Shown here piece after piece: positions 27,921-38,052 of a stretch of DNA of 53,578 nucleotides; within the stretch, counting starts at the first letter, position 1, and every line of letters starts with the position of its first letter. The translations under genes and the position numbers were made by a program. Source of the DNA: Ensifer sp. IC4062 (GTDB taxonomy: Bacteria > Pseudomonadota > Alphaproteobacteria > Rhizobiales > Rhizobiaceae); the NCBI RefSeq assembly GCF_020193575.1, contig NZ_JADYVD010000052.1, positions 1-53,578 of the forward strand, in the 5' to 3' direction. Below the pieces are notes generated by a model. That model ran no database searches. It was not told the origin of the DNA and saw only the letters and a program-made list of their open reading frames with translations.

Positions 27921-28904
27921 ATGGTCGAACAGAGCAGAGCGCGCAGATGCCGCATCTGGGGCAACCGAATGGGACGTCTGGCGCGCGCTGCCGCGTTGTC
28001 GGTCGCAGGTGCGCTCTGCGCTACCGTCGCCGGGGTGGCCCAGGCCCGTACCGATGCGCCACCGGCTCCACCGCGAAAGTGCCTCTATTCGGGCGTGTCG
28101 GCGGCGAACCCGTCTCTTCGTCTCTGCATCAGCCCCGATAATTTTGCCCGAGATGTTTGCGGCATCATTGAACACTATGCCGAAGCGAACGACCTGCCTG
28201 CCCCTTTTTTCGCCCGATTGATCTGGCGCGAAAGCCTTTTTCAACCGGACGCCATCAGCCCGAAGGGTGCCGAGGGAATTGCCCAGTTCATGCCGGCAAC
28301 GGCAAAGCTGCGCGGCTTGTCGGACAGTTTCGATGCTGTGGCGGCGCTCGGCAAATCAGCCGAGTATCTAAGTGAGCTGAAGGCGCGTTATGGCAATCTT
28401 GGCTTTGCCGCGGCGGCCTACAATGCCGGCGAGGCGGGCCTCGAGCGTTTCCTCGAAAACGACCGGCTGCCCTACGAGACGCGCGACTACGTTTTGGCGA
28501 TCACAGCCTATCCCGTCGAAGACTGGCGTGACAATCCACCGAAGACGCTCAATCTTGAACTCGAGAAGGATAAGAGCTTCCTCGATGGCTGTGTCGCGCT
28601 GGCCAATACCCGTCGGCTGCGCGAGCTCGTTATAGCGGACGAGGCCGTCTGGGCGCCCTGGGGTGTCCAGCTCTCAGCGCATTACCAGAAATCCGTTGCG
28701 CAACGGCTTTTCTTGCACGCGGTGAAGAGGCTGCCGGCGCCAATCAACACCGAAAAGGCGGTCCTCGTGCGGGAGCGCAACGGCGCCTTTGGAGTGAGAA
28801 GACGCTACGCGGCCCGCATCGGCCGGCAGACGCGCGCCGAGGCAAACGAGCTTTGCGCCGCCATTCGCAAGAGCGGCGGCGCCTGCGTCGTTTTCAAGAA
28901 CTGA
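27921..28904 (+). CDS. Lytic transglycosylase with SLT domain
   Basis: The 327-residue exported murein lytic transglycosylase has a signal sequence with a long basic n-region and a hydrophobic core A-A-L-S-V-A-G-A-L-C-A-T-V-A-G, then cleavage near V-A-Q-A. The catalytic Glu is in W-R-E-S-L-F-Q-P-D-A, followed by G-A-E-G-I-A-Q-F-M-P-A-T and A-A-Y-N-A-G-E, the three SLT blocks. It cleaves glycan strands to anhydromuropeptides in the periplasm. GAGGAG lies 4 bases before ATG 27921, and an internal ATG at 27969 is also possible. A SPOR-like tail (R-T-R-A-E-A-N-E-L-C-A-A-I...C-V-V-F) may bind denuded peptidoglycan. The 3' end overlaps the convergent SDR gene by 11 bases. Confidence 0.9.
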   Translation: MVEQSRARRCRIWGNRMGRLARAAALSVAGALCATVAGVAQARTDAPPAPPRKCLYSGVSAANPSLRLCISPDNFARDVCGIIEHYAEANDLPAPFFARLIWRESLFQPDAISPKGAEGIAQFMPATAKLRGLSDSFDAVAALGKSAEYLSELKARYGNLGFAAAAYNAGEAGLERFLENDRLPYETRDYVLAITAYPVEDWRDNPPKTLNLELEKDKSFLDGCVALANTRRLRELVIADEAVWAPWGVQLSAHYQKSVAQRLFLHAVKRLPAPINTEKAVLVRERNGAFGVRRRYAARIGRQTRAEANELCAAIRKSGGACVVFKN

Positions 28905-29919
28905 CGCTCAGGCGTCTCGGAGCGATCGACAACGGCGTTCCGCAATCCCACGGAAGGCAACCGAGCGAGCCGAGAGTTGCCGTGACCGCATCATCTATCG
29001 GCGTCTGCGGCTCCTCACCGAGCGTGGCGATTAGCCGCTCGTTGCGCATCTCGAGGGGCTCACGCCAAAGATAGCGCATTTCCTTGAGCTCCTTGAAAAG
29101 CGGCACGACGGGCGACGCAAAGGTCACTAGCCACCAGGGAAACCGTTTGACCTTGAGATCAGGCTTCCCGACAGCGCGCCGGATGGCCGCAATCATCCTG
29201 GTGCCGTCGTCATCGAAGAATCCGCGCATGTGGTAGACCGCAAATGGCGGAAGAACTTCCGCCCGCTCGATCAGCCTAATCATCGTCTCCGCGACATCCG
29301 GCAAATAGGCCCATTGGTGGGCAGTTCCCTTCTTTCCAGGATAGGTGATCGCCCCAAGCGGTTTTCCGGGCTTCACCAACCCTTGAGAGAACCAGTTATT
29401 GGCGGCGTCCAGGCCGAAGAAGTCCCCTGCCCGCAGAATGATGACGCTGTTGCCGGATTGAGATGCCGCTTTCAGCATTGCTTCCATTTCCTTGCGGATG
29501 GCCCCCTTTTCCGTTCGTGGCTTCTGTGGCGCAGCTTCGTCGAGTACGGGGAATGCGTCTGGCCCAAAATTGTAGATCGTACCGGGCAAGACAATGCGCG
29601 CACCGACAGCCTTGGCCGCGGCGATCGTGTTATCCAGTATCGGCAATACGAGTTTGCCCCAATCGCGATAGCCGGGTGGATTGACCGCATGGATGATGAA
29701 GGATGCGCCCTCGGCGGCTGCTCTCACGTCGGCGGCGTTCAATGCGTCGCCCTGGATCCACTCGAAGGCCGGTGCCTTTCTGAACGCTTTCGCTGCGTCC
29801 CGGTTCAATGCCCGGACCGCCCACCCGCGAAGGTGGAGACCGCGGGCGACCGCGCCGCCTATTCCGCCGGTTGCGCCCAGCACGAGAACCGTTCCTGTCT
29901 TGTCCTGCGTTTCTGTCAT
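28894..29919 (-). CDS. NAD(P)-dependent epimerase/NmrA-like SDR protein
   Basis: The 341-residue extended SDR protein has the N-terminal Rossmann motif V-L-G-A-T-G-G-I-G-G. The usual Y-x3-K is represented by Y-N-F-G-P-D within L-P-G-T-I-Y-N-F-G, so catalysis is uncertain and it may be an NmrA/atypical form. The ATG at 29919 is preceded by GGAGAG; an ATG four codons upstream lacks a ribosome site. It is divergent from a LysR gene 93 bases away, which probably controls it, and its 3' end runs into the lytic transglycosylase gene from the other strand. Confidence 0.85.
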   Translation of the reverse strand: MTETQDKTGTVLVLGATGGIGGAVARGLHLRGWAVRALNRDAAKAFRKAPAFEWIQGDALNAADVRAAAEGASFIIHAVNPPGYRDWGKLVLPILDNTIAAAKAVGARIVLPGTIYNFGPDAFPVLDEAAPQKPRTEKGAIRKEMEAMLKAASQSGNSVIILRAGDFFGLDAANNWFSQGLVKPGKPLGAITYPGKKGTAHQWAYLPDVAETMIRLIERAEVLPPFAVYHMRGFFDDDGTRMIAAIRRAVGKPDLKVKRFPWWLVTFASPVVPLFKELKEMRYLWREPLEMRNERLIATLGEEPQTPIDDAVTATLGSLGCLPWDCGTPLSIAPRRLSVSS

Positions 29920-30012
29920 TTTTCTCTCCATCGTCTTGGATGGATCGCAGCATCGTCGGCTTTGGCGTCAAACGGAATTCTCTAAATAGCTATAGCGGTT
30001 ATACTTAAATGG

Positions 30013-30903
30013 ATGAACACCGAGCCGAGTTGGGATTTTTACCGCACCTTTCTCATGGTGCTCAGCGAAGGGTCGCTTTCGGGGGCAGCGCGCGAACTTG
30101 GGCTGACGCAGCCGACCGTCGGCCGTCACATCGACGCGTTGGAAGATGCACTCGGTTTCACGCTCTTCACGCGCTCGCCACAAGGGCTGCTGCCGACTGA
30201 TGCAGCCGTGGAACTGAAGCCTTATGCCCAGTCCCTGGCGGCTACCTCCTCGGCCCTGCTCCGTGCCGCCTCCGGCCAGAAGGGCGTGCTTGGCGGAACC
30301 GTTCGCATAAGCGCCAGTGAGGTGATCGGCGTCGAGGTTTTGCCGCCGATCCTTGCCGAACTCAACCGGGAATATCCGGACCTCTCCATCGAGCTTTCCG
30401 CATCGGACGCCGTCGAGGATCTTTTGCACCAGGAGGCCGATATCGCCGTGCGTATGGTCAGACCGGAGCAGGATGCGCTAGTCGCTCTTAATATCGGCGC
30501 GGTGCCGCTCGGCTTCCATGCGCATCGGTCCTATCTCGACCGCCGCGGCGAGCCTGAAAGCATCGATGATCTCTCCCGCCATAGCCTGATCGGTTTCGAT
30601 CGGCAAACCGCGGCAATTCGCGCTATCGTGGCAAGGACGCCGAACTTGCCGTCAGCGCGATTTGCATTGAAGACCGACAGCAATGTCGCGCAACTCGCGG
30701 CGATCCGCGCCGGCTTCGGCATCGGCATCTGCCAGAATGCCCTTGCCATCCGAGATCCTCAGCTTGTCCATGTGCTTCCCGACGCGTTCGAGATGAGGCT
30801 CGAAACCTGGCTCGTGATGCACGAGAACCTGCGCGCGAGCCCGCGCTGCCGTGTCGCCTTTGACGCTTTGGCCGAGGGACTGAAAGCCTACATCCGGCAG
30901 TAA
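30013..30903 (+). CDS. LysR-family transcriptional regulator (divergent from SDR gene)
   Basis: The 296-residue regulator has the HTH segment F-Y-R-T-F-L-M-V-L-S-E-G-S-L-S-G-A-A-R-E-L-G-L-T-Q-P-T-V-G-R (shown with gaps to mark conserved positions) and a C-terminal effector domain of about 200 residues. W-D-F-Y-R-T-F at the start and the T-Q-P-T-V-G-R-H-I recognition helix are typical of the subgroup next to NAD-dependent oxidoreductases. No clear Shine-Dalgarno is visible before the ATG. The likely target is the divergent SDR gene. It ends at the terminator shared with gyrA. Confidence 0.88.
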   Translation: MNTEPSWDFYRTFLMVLSEGSLSGAARELGLTQPTVGRHIDALEDALGFTLFTRSPQGLLPTDAAVELKPYAQSLAATSSALLRAASGQKGVLGGTVRISASEVIGVEVLPPILAELNREYPDLSIELSASDAVEDLLHQEADIAVRMVRPEQDALVALNIGAVPLGFHAHRSYLDRRGEPESIDDLSRHSLIGFDRQTAAIRAIVARTPNLPSARFALKTDSNVAQLAAIRAGFGIGICQNALAIRDPQLVHVLPDAFEMRLETWLVMHENLRASPRCRVAFDALAEGLKAYIRQ

Positions 30904-30926
30904 ACGCCAACGGATGGCGACCAACG

Positions 30927-30954
30927 AAAAGCCCGCCAGCGTAGGCGGGCTTTT
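30927..30954. terminator. Bidirectional terminator between LysR gene and gyrA
   Basis: Perfect 11-bp stem AAAAGCCCGCC (30927-30937) / GGCGGGCTTTT (30944-30954), loop AGCGTA. The A/T ends make it work in both directions for these convergent genes. Confidence 0.9.
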
Positions 30955-30976
30955 CAAGTTTCGCAGGTACGCGCAA

Positions 30977-33757
<2,781 letters not shown>

Positions 33758-34079
33758 TGTTGATCACGATCTTTGTTCAGAATCAGTCGGTTTTTTATAG
33801 CCGAATGCGGCTCTAAGCGCCAATTTTTGCAGTTGGTTGTGAACAGTCTTTTGCCGCCAGAACAGGCTTTTCTAGGGCATTCGCACGGAAATCGGAACGA
33901 TATCCGCGGCCCATGCGCACCTCCGTCCCCATCGATTATGGCCATGCCATGCGCCCGAGACGATTTAAGCCATTGATCGGCCCTTGGCTAGCCGCCCCTT
34001 TCCAACCTCGCTGCGCTTGCCTAACAATGCGTCCACTCCACCGGGAAAACCTGGGGTAGCAATCCGGAAGGGGAAACGG
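33758..34079. other. gyrA-marC divergent promoter region
   Basis: About 320 bases without a gene between divergent gyrA and marC. The gyrA-proximal half is relatively AT-rich and must contain its promoter. No operator or RNA is recognised. Confidence 0.5.
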
Positions 34080-34709
34080 ATGTTCAATGTCGATCTTTTG
34101 ATCAATGCACTGACGACTCTGCTTGTCACGCTCGATCCGCCGGGTCTTGCGCCGATCTTCCTAAGTCTTACCGTGGGTTTGAGCGGCCAGGAGCGTTTTC
34201 AAGTCGCCACCCGCGGTTCGATGATCGCCTTTTTCATCCTTGCTGCCTTCGCTCTCTTCGGTGATGGAATCCTTGGTTTGCTCGGCATCTCGATCGGTGC
34301 CTTCCGCATTGCTGGCGGTCTGCTGCTATTTTGGATCTCCTTCGAAATGATCTTCGAAAGGCGCCAGGAACGGAAGGAGAAGACAGGCGAAGCCGCAGTT
34401 ACCAAGGACCATATTCACAATATTGCCGTCTTTCCCCTTGCCCTGCCTTTGATCGCGGGCCCGGGCGCGATTTCGGCCACGATCCTGCTTGGCAGTTCAT
34501 CTCCTTCCGTCATCGCCCGTGTCCAGCTTCTTATCGTCATCGCTGCGTCGATGGCTCTTTTGTTTCTGGCACTCGTGATCGCCGATCGCATCGACCGATT
34601 TCTCGGGGCCACCGGACGAGCGATCCTGACGCGCCTTCTTGGTGTGATCCTGGCTGCACTGGCAGTACAGTTCGTCGTCGACGGCGTGAAGTCGGCCTTC
34701 TTAGCTTAA
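34080..34709 (+). CDS. MarC-family integral membrane protein
   Basis: The 209-residue protein has six hydrophobic segments. The start F-N-V-D-L-L-I-N-A-L-T-T-L-L-V-T-L-D-P-P-G (gapped) with the D-P-x-G-x-x-P-I-F pattern is the MarC/YhgN/SnatA hallmark. The later F-P-L-A-L-P-L-I-A-G-P-G-A-I-S repeat is the second family motif. Some relatives transport small neutral amino acids; the role of most is unknown, and the link with multiple antibiotic resistance in the name is historical. GGAAGGGGAAA precedes the ATG at 34080. In related genomes it adjoins ssb; here the island intervenes. Confidence 0.9.
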   Translation: MFNVDLLINALTTLLVTLDPPGLAPIFLSLTVGLSGQERFQVATRGSMIAFFILAAFALFGDGILGLLGISIGAFRIAGGLLLFWISFEMIFERRQERKEKTGEAAVTKDHIHNIAVFPLALPLIAGPGAISATILLGSSSPSVIARVQLLIVIAASMALLFLALVIADRIDRFLGATGRAILTRLLGVILAALAVQFVVDGVKSAFLA

Positions 34710-34816
34710 CACGTCTCGCATGGATGAATCGAAGCCGGCAGAGCAATGACGTGTCGCGTCGACGCCGTCTCGTCCCTTGCACCCGCACCTTCCAAAACCG
34801 GGGACGGTCAAAACGC

Positions 34817-34843
34817 AAAAAGCCAGCCCCTAGGACCGGCTTT
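34817..34843 (+). terminator. Terminator-like hairpin after marC
   Basis: AAAAGCCAGCCCC faces GGACCGGCTTT with at least nine of eleven possible pairs and T-rich edges. It lies about 110 bases downstream of marC and may be the original marC-ssb convergent terminator, left on this side of the inserted island. Confidence 0.55.
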
Positions 34844-34984
34844 CCTGCTTCAGACAATCGTGAACCGCCCCTAAGGCGGCGACCGTCAGAACGGTAATAG
34901 AGAGCTTAAATTGTAAACTGAGAGAGAGAGACCCTGGTTTGCAGGGCTTCCGGCTCGCACTGTCAGCCGCTCAGTGTGGTTTTC

Positions 34985-35032
34985 GTAAACTTCTGGCGTT
35001 ATAGGCGCTTCACCTGCGGCCCTTTGTTTACA
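34985..35032. repeat. Left-end motif cluster of the island
   Basis: GGTTTTCGTAAACTT (34977-34991) and TTGTTTACATTTTT (35024-35037) form an inverted GTAAAC...GTTTAC pair with a 35-base interval. The first resembles the reverse complement of the right-end TAGTTTACAAAACCT; the second shares the direct 7-mer GTTTACA with it. These are candidate recombinase binding or crossover sites. Confidence 0.45.
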
Positions 35033-35235
35033 TTTTTGGACGACGCGTCTCCCCTATCACCGACGCAATTTAATGTACGACTCCGACAAGTTCATAGACG
35101 AGCGTGTGGCCCGACCGGAGTTTCCCTCAGCTTCCCCACGACGAATCTCAGCGCTTTCGAAACGAGCCACGGGTCTCGTTTCGATCGCCTTCGGCGACCA
35201 GCGCTTCCGATTAGTCGCGTGGCCCCGCGCTTCGG

Positions 35236-35339
35236 TGACGCCCGTCCGGCGCGCTCTTCTCACGCTCCTTCGTCGCTGCGGCCATCCCCCTTGCGGGGCA
35301 TGCCCTTCGAAAGAGCCTATGCGCGCCGGACGGGCGTCA
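35236..35339. repeat. 19-bp perfect inverted repeat at the 3' end of the island operon
   Basis: TGACGCCCGTCCGGCGCGC (35236-35254) pairs perfectly with GCGCGCCGGACGGGCGTCA (35321-35339) around a 66-base loop that has its own small hairpin, CCCCTTGCGGGG. The stop codon of the helicase gene lies inside the right arm (35337-35339). It could terminate or protect the operon transcript, or be a DNA-level site. Confidence 0.6.
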
Positions 35340-37247
35340 ACCCCGGCCTACCTTTGCGGACGTCAGATTACCTTGAATGCTGGCGTCATGCGTCAGCGCC
35401 AGCGCCACTTGCCTATCAAGGGAGCGCGGGTATGGGACAACAGCGCTGATGAGGTCGGGCTCAGCCCCAATTATAATGACGCGGTCTGTCGCGCGGGTTA
35501 CCGCCGTGTAGACCATGGCTCGGTCCATGTTCGCGGAAGGCTGCACCGACATCACGACGTTTTTGAACTGGCTACCCTGCGCTTTGTGGACGCTGATGCA
35601 ATATGCAAGCGCCAGCCTGTCGATCTCGCTTGGACCGACCCGGTGTTTCCCCTCCTCGAACTCGACGACCAAGGTATCGCCGTCGAGGCCGACCACCCGA
35701 CCCATGGAACCGTTCCAGAGGTTCCGATCATAGTCGTTTACGGTCCAGATGCAGGGATCGCCCTCGGCAAACCCGTTCGTCGACGGAGCGCCGGTGGCGA
35801 CCCGTGCCGCATGGAAGTAGGCGTTGATGGCATCAATTCCCGCCGGACCCGCGTAAACCGATCCTACGACCTGAACTTCCTCGCCACGAAGGTCGTGCAG
35901 AACATCCTCGATCGCGTGGATGACCTCGCTCCCGTCCGCGCGGATGAGGCTGCATCCGCCACGGCGGGACGAGTAGCGAGGCAGGTCGGGCAGTACTCCG
36001 CCACGGATGGCAACAGACACTTGGGGAATTCCCGTGCTCTCGGTCGCCCTGAGGATGCGGGTCAGTTCGGTTTTCGGAATCCGCTTCTCTTTGACAAGCC
36101 TGTGGAGTGTCAGCCCGAAGCCGATGGGTGGCAACTGAGCGGTGTCGCCGACCAGCAGACAACGCGCCTCCTTCGGAAGATGGAACAGGATGCGGTAGAG
36201 CGTCGGAAGGTCGAGCATCGACGCCTCGTCGATGATAACGATCGTATGGCGGCCGAGCTCAATCCTCCCATCCGCCGCGCCCTTCAGCCAGGACGCGACC
36301 GTCTGCGCGTGTTGGCCGGTCGCCTCGGCGATTCGCTTGGCTGCCCGTCCGGCTATGGCGAGTTGATAGACTGCCATTCCAAAATTGCGCGCAGCGGCGT
36401 TGACCGTTTTCAGCGCCGTGGTCTTGCCCACGCCCGCGCCACCGACTAACAACGAGAAACGATGGCCGATCGCCATCTTGACCGCCTCGCGCTGCTCGTC
36501 CGTCAGCGAGCCTCGCGGGTCAAATACGTCGAGGAAGTCCGCTACATCCTGCGCCGTGATCCCGTCGAGGAACAGATCGTTTCGATCGACAGTCGCGATG
36601 TGATCTTCGATGCGGCTCTCGATGAAGCGTTCCATGTAGGCCGCTCCGGCGGGCTGATAACCGCCGTCGATCGGAAGAGCCGCCATGTCGTCTACGGCCG
36701 CCTCGATTGCCCGTTCCGCCTCTGCGCTGCTGATACCAAGCCGTCTTGCCGTCTGGGCAACCAGCTCCGCGTGCGGACACCAGGTATGCTTGCGGTCTAT
36801 CCGGTCGTACAGAACCGACTCGACGGCCGCTACCTGTCGCCTCGCGTCAGCCGCCGGGATGCCAAGATCGGAGGCGACCCGATCGACCTGACGCCAAGAG
36901 CAGATCGTCAGCAAACGATAGGGATTGTCTCTGATCTTCGCCAAGGCGTCGGCACCCCAGAAGTCCACCGCCTTACGCGCGACCTTAGGATCGATACCGT
37001 TCTCGTCGAAGAAGACCACGCAATCGGCCAGGGCGAGCTGGTTGGCCCACGCCTCGACAACTATGGCGGCTTGGTTTCGATCCAGTACCTCGGCCAGCCG
37101 ATCGATGTCGCCGTCACCGAGAACGATGTAGAGATCGGGTCCGAAGTGCTTCCAGAGACGCGCGGCCGTTGCCTTGCCAACACCGGCAAACTCTGGCCGC
37201 GAAGCCAGGAATTCCACGATGTATCTACCGCGCGGGATGACGTTCAA
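35337..37247 (-). CDS. RecD2-like SF1B DNA helicase of the island
   Basis: The 636-residue ATPase has an N-terminal helix-hairpin-helix stretch (F-A-G-V-G-K-A-T-A-A-R-L-W, about 20-36) and a second helical region around 100-230. The RecD-type motor follows: Walker A G-G-A-G-V-G-K-T-T (about 269-277), Walker B D-E-A-S (340-343), G-D-T-A-Q-L-P-P-I-G (about 368-376), then SH3-like and UvrD_C-type motifs H-K-A-Q-G-S-Q and V-Y-T-A-V-T-R-A near the C-terminus. It should translocate 5'-3' on single-stranded DNA. The start is TTG, overlapping the upstream stop as TTGA. As last gene of the recombinase operon it may process or unwind the excised or integrating DNA; that role is inferred. Confidence 0.85.
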   Translation of the reverse strand: MNVIPRGRYIVEFLASRPEFAGVGKATAARLWKHFGPDLYIVLGDGDIDRLAEVLDRNQAAIVVEAWANQLALADCVVFFDENGIDPKVARKAVDFWGADALAKIRDNPYRLLTICSWRQVDRVASDLGIPAADARRQVAAVESVLYDRIDRKHTWCPHAELVAQTARRLGISSAEAERAIEAAVDDMAALPIDGGYQPAGAAYMERFIESRIEDHIATVDRNDLFLDGITAQDVADFLDVFDPRGSLTDEQREAVKMAIGHRFSLLVGGAGVGKTTALKTVNAAARNFGMAVYQLAIAGRAAKRIAEATGQHAQTVASWLKGAADGRIELGRHTIVIIDEASMLDLPTLYRILFHLPKEARCLLVGDTAQLPPIGFGLTLHRLVKEKRIPKTELTRILRATESTGIPQVSVAIRGGVLPDLPRYSSRRGGCSLIRADGSEVIHAIEDVLHDLRGEEVQVVGSVYAGPAGIDAINAYFHAARVATGAPSTNGFAEGDPCIWTVNDYDRNLWNGSMGRVVGLDGDTLVVEFEEGKHRVGPSEIDRLALAYCISVHKAQGSQFKNVVMSVQPSANMDRAMVYTAVTRATDRVIIIGAEPDLISAVVPYPRSLDRQVALALTHDASIQGNLTSAKVGRG

Positions 37248-37630
37248 GGAATGACCCTCCTGCCCGTCAGGGTCGAATGCTCGTACCGGGCGACCTTATG
37301 GCGAAGTTCCAGGTTCTCGCTCCGCAACGACGCCAACTGCTGTTCAAGCGCGGTTATCCTCGCCTTGTCGCCACTATCGCGGGTCGGCTTCTCCGTCGAC
37401 TTCGGTGGTTCAAGGCCCAAATCCTCGACTGCTTTGATAAGCCGCTTTTCGAAGCGCTCATTCTGGTCGAACGTTTCCCTGTTGAAACCGCAGGCGCTGG
37501 CAACCGCGGTCTTGTTCACCTTGCCGCCACGGCTCGGGAGTTTCAGTCCGGCCGCCTGCAGGCGCTCGATATAGGTTTCGAGTTTCGAGAAGTTCTCTTC
37601 GCTGATCTGCTGGAAACGATTGAGGCTCAT
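37244..37630 (-). CDS. Small HTH/coiled-coil protein of the island (fifth operon gene)
   Basis: The 128-residue protein has a central HTH-like segment (K-V-N-K-T-A-V-A-S-A-C-G-F-N-R-E-T-F, about 37-54) and a C-terminal coiled coil (I-T-A-L-E-Q-Q-L-A-S-L-R-S-E-N-L-E-L with heptad Leu, about 92-115). The layout, DNA-binding motif plus coiled coil, resembles accessory proteins of multi-recombinase transposons such as TnpC of Tn554, without assignable identity. The ATG overlaps the previous stop as ATGA and its own stop overlaps the helicase start. It may direct recombinase assembly. Confidence 0.75.
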   Translation of the reverse strand: MSLNRFQQISEENFSKLETYIERLQAAGLKLPSRGGKVNKTAVASACGFNRETFDQNERFEKRLIKAVEDLGLEPPKSTEKPTRDSGDKARITALEQQLASLRSENLELRHKVARYEHSTLTGRRVIP

Positions 37631-38049
37631 TTCGCCGTGCTCCGATCCCGTTCGACCTTGGGCAAGGGCATGTTCAGCTCGGCTTCCGAGATGCCTCGAC
37701 TCCTCGCGTTATACTGCCAGGTGGCGAACTTTTCGTGGAAACGGTTCCTTTCCGCTTTGAGGACGGCGACCTCCGCCTCCAGCCTGTCAACCCGACCGAG
37801 TGCCATGGCCAGTTCGGCTGACATCTCCGAGGCCGACGGCGTCGCTGGCGACGAGCGAAGTCTGTCCTTGGCCTGCTGGAAGGCAGTTCGGATGTTTTCC
37901 TGCTTGTCCAATCCCTGACGTGTGAAGGGCCGCTTGAGCATGACCCCCACCTGCTCCGTCAGCAGCTCCCAGCTCAATTTTCCCTGCCAAGAGATCAAGA
38001 GGCCGACGATCCGTTCGATCTCGTCGTCGGTGAGACGCGCCTTCGCCAT
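37627..38049 (-). CDS. GinD-like small DNA-binding accessory protein
   Basis: The 140-residue protein has an N-terminal helical domain (L-T-D-D-E-I-E-R-I-V-G-L-L-I-S-W, then W-E-L-L-T-E-Q-V-G-V-M-L-K-R-P-F-T-R-Q-G-L, an HTH-like pattern at about 25-50) and a coiled coil at about 78-110 (V-D-R-L-E-A-E-V-A-V-L-K-A-E-R). The position directly after the third recombinase and the size match GinD of GInt islands, which is described as a putative HTH protein needed for recombination. It starts 3 bases after the previous stop. Assignment rests on position and architecture. Confidence 0.75.
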   Translation of the reverse strand: MAKARLTDDEIERIVGLLISWQGKLSWELLTEQVGVMLKRPFTRQGLDKQENIRTAFQQAKDRLRSSPATPSASEMSAELAMALGRVDRLEAEVAVLKAERNRFHEKFATWQYNARSRGISEAELNMPLPKVERDRSTAK

Positions 38050-38052
38050 CGA

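Noticed and set aside
34976..35449. 157-codon plus-strand frame at the left island end
   Set aside because: It overlaps the 19-bp inverted repeat and the 3' end of the helicase gene, and has no ribosome site or family pattern.
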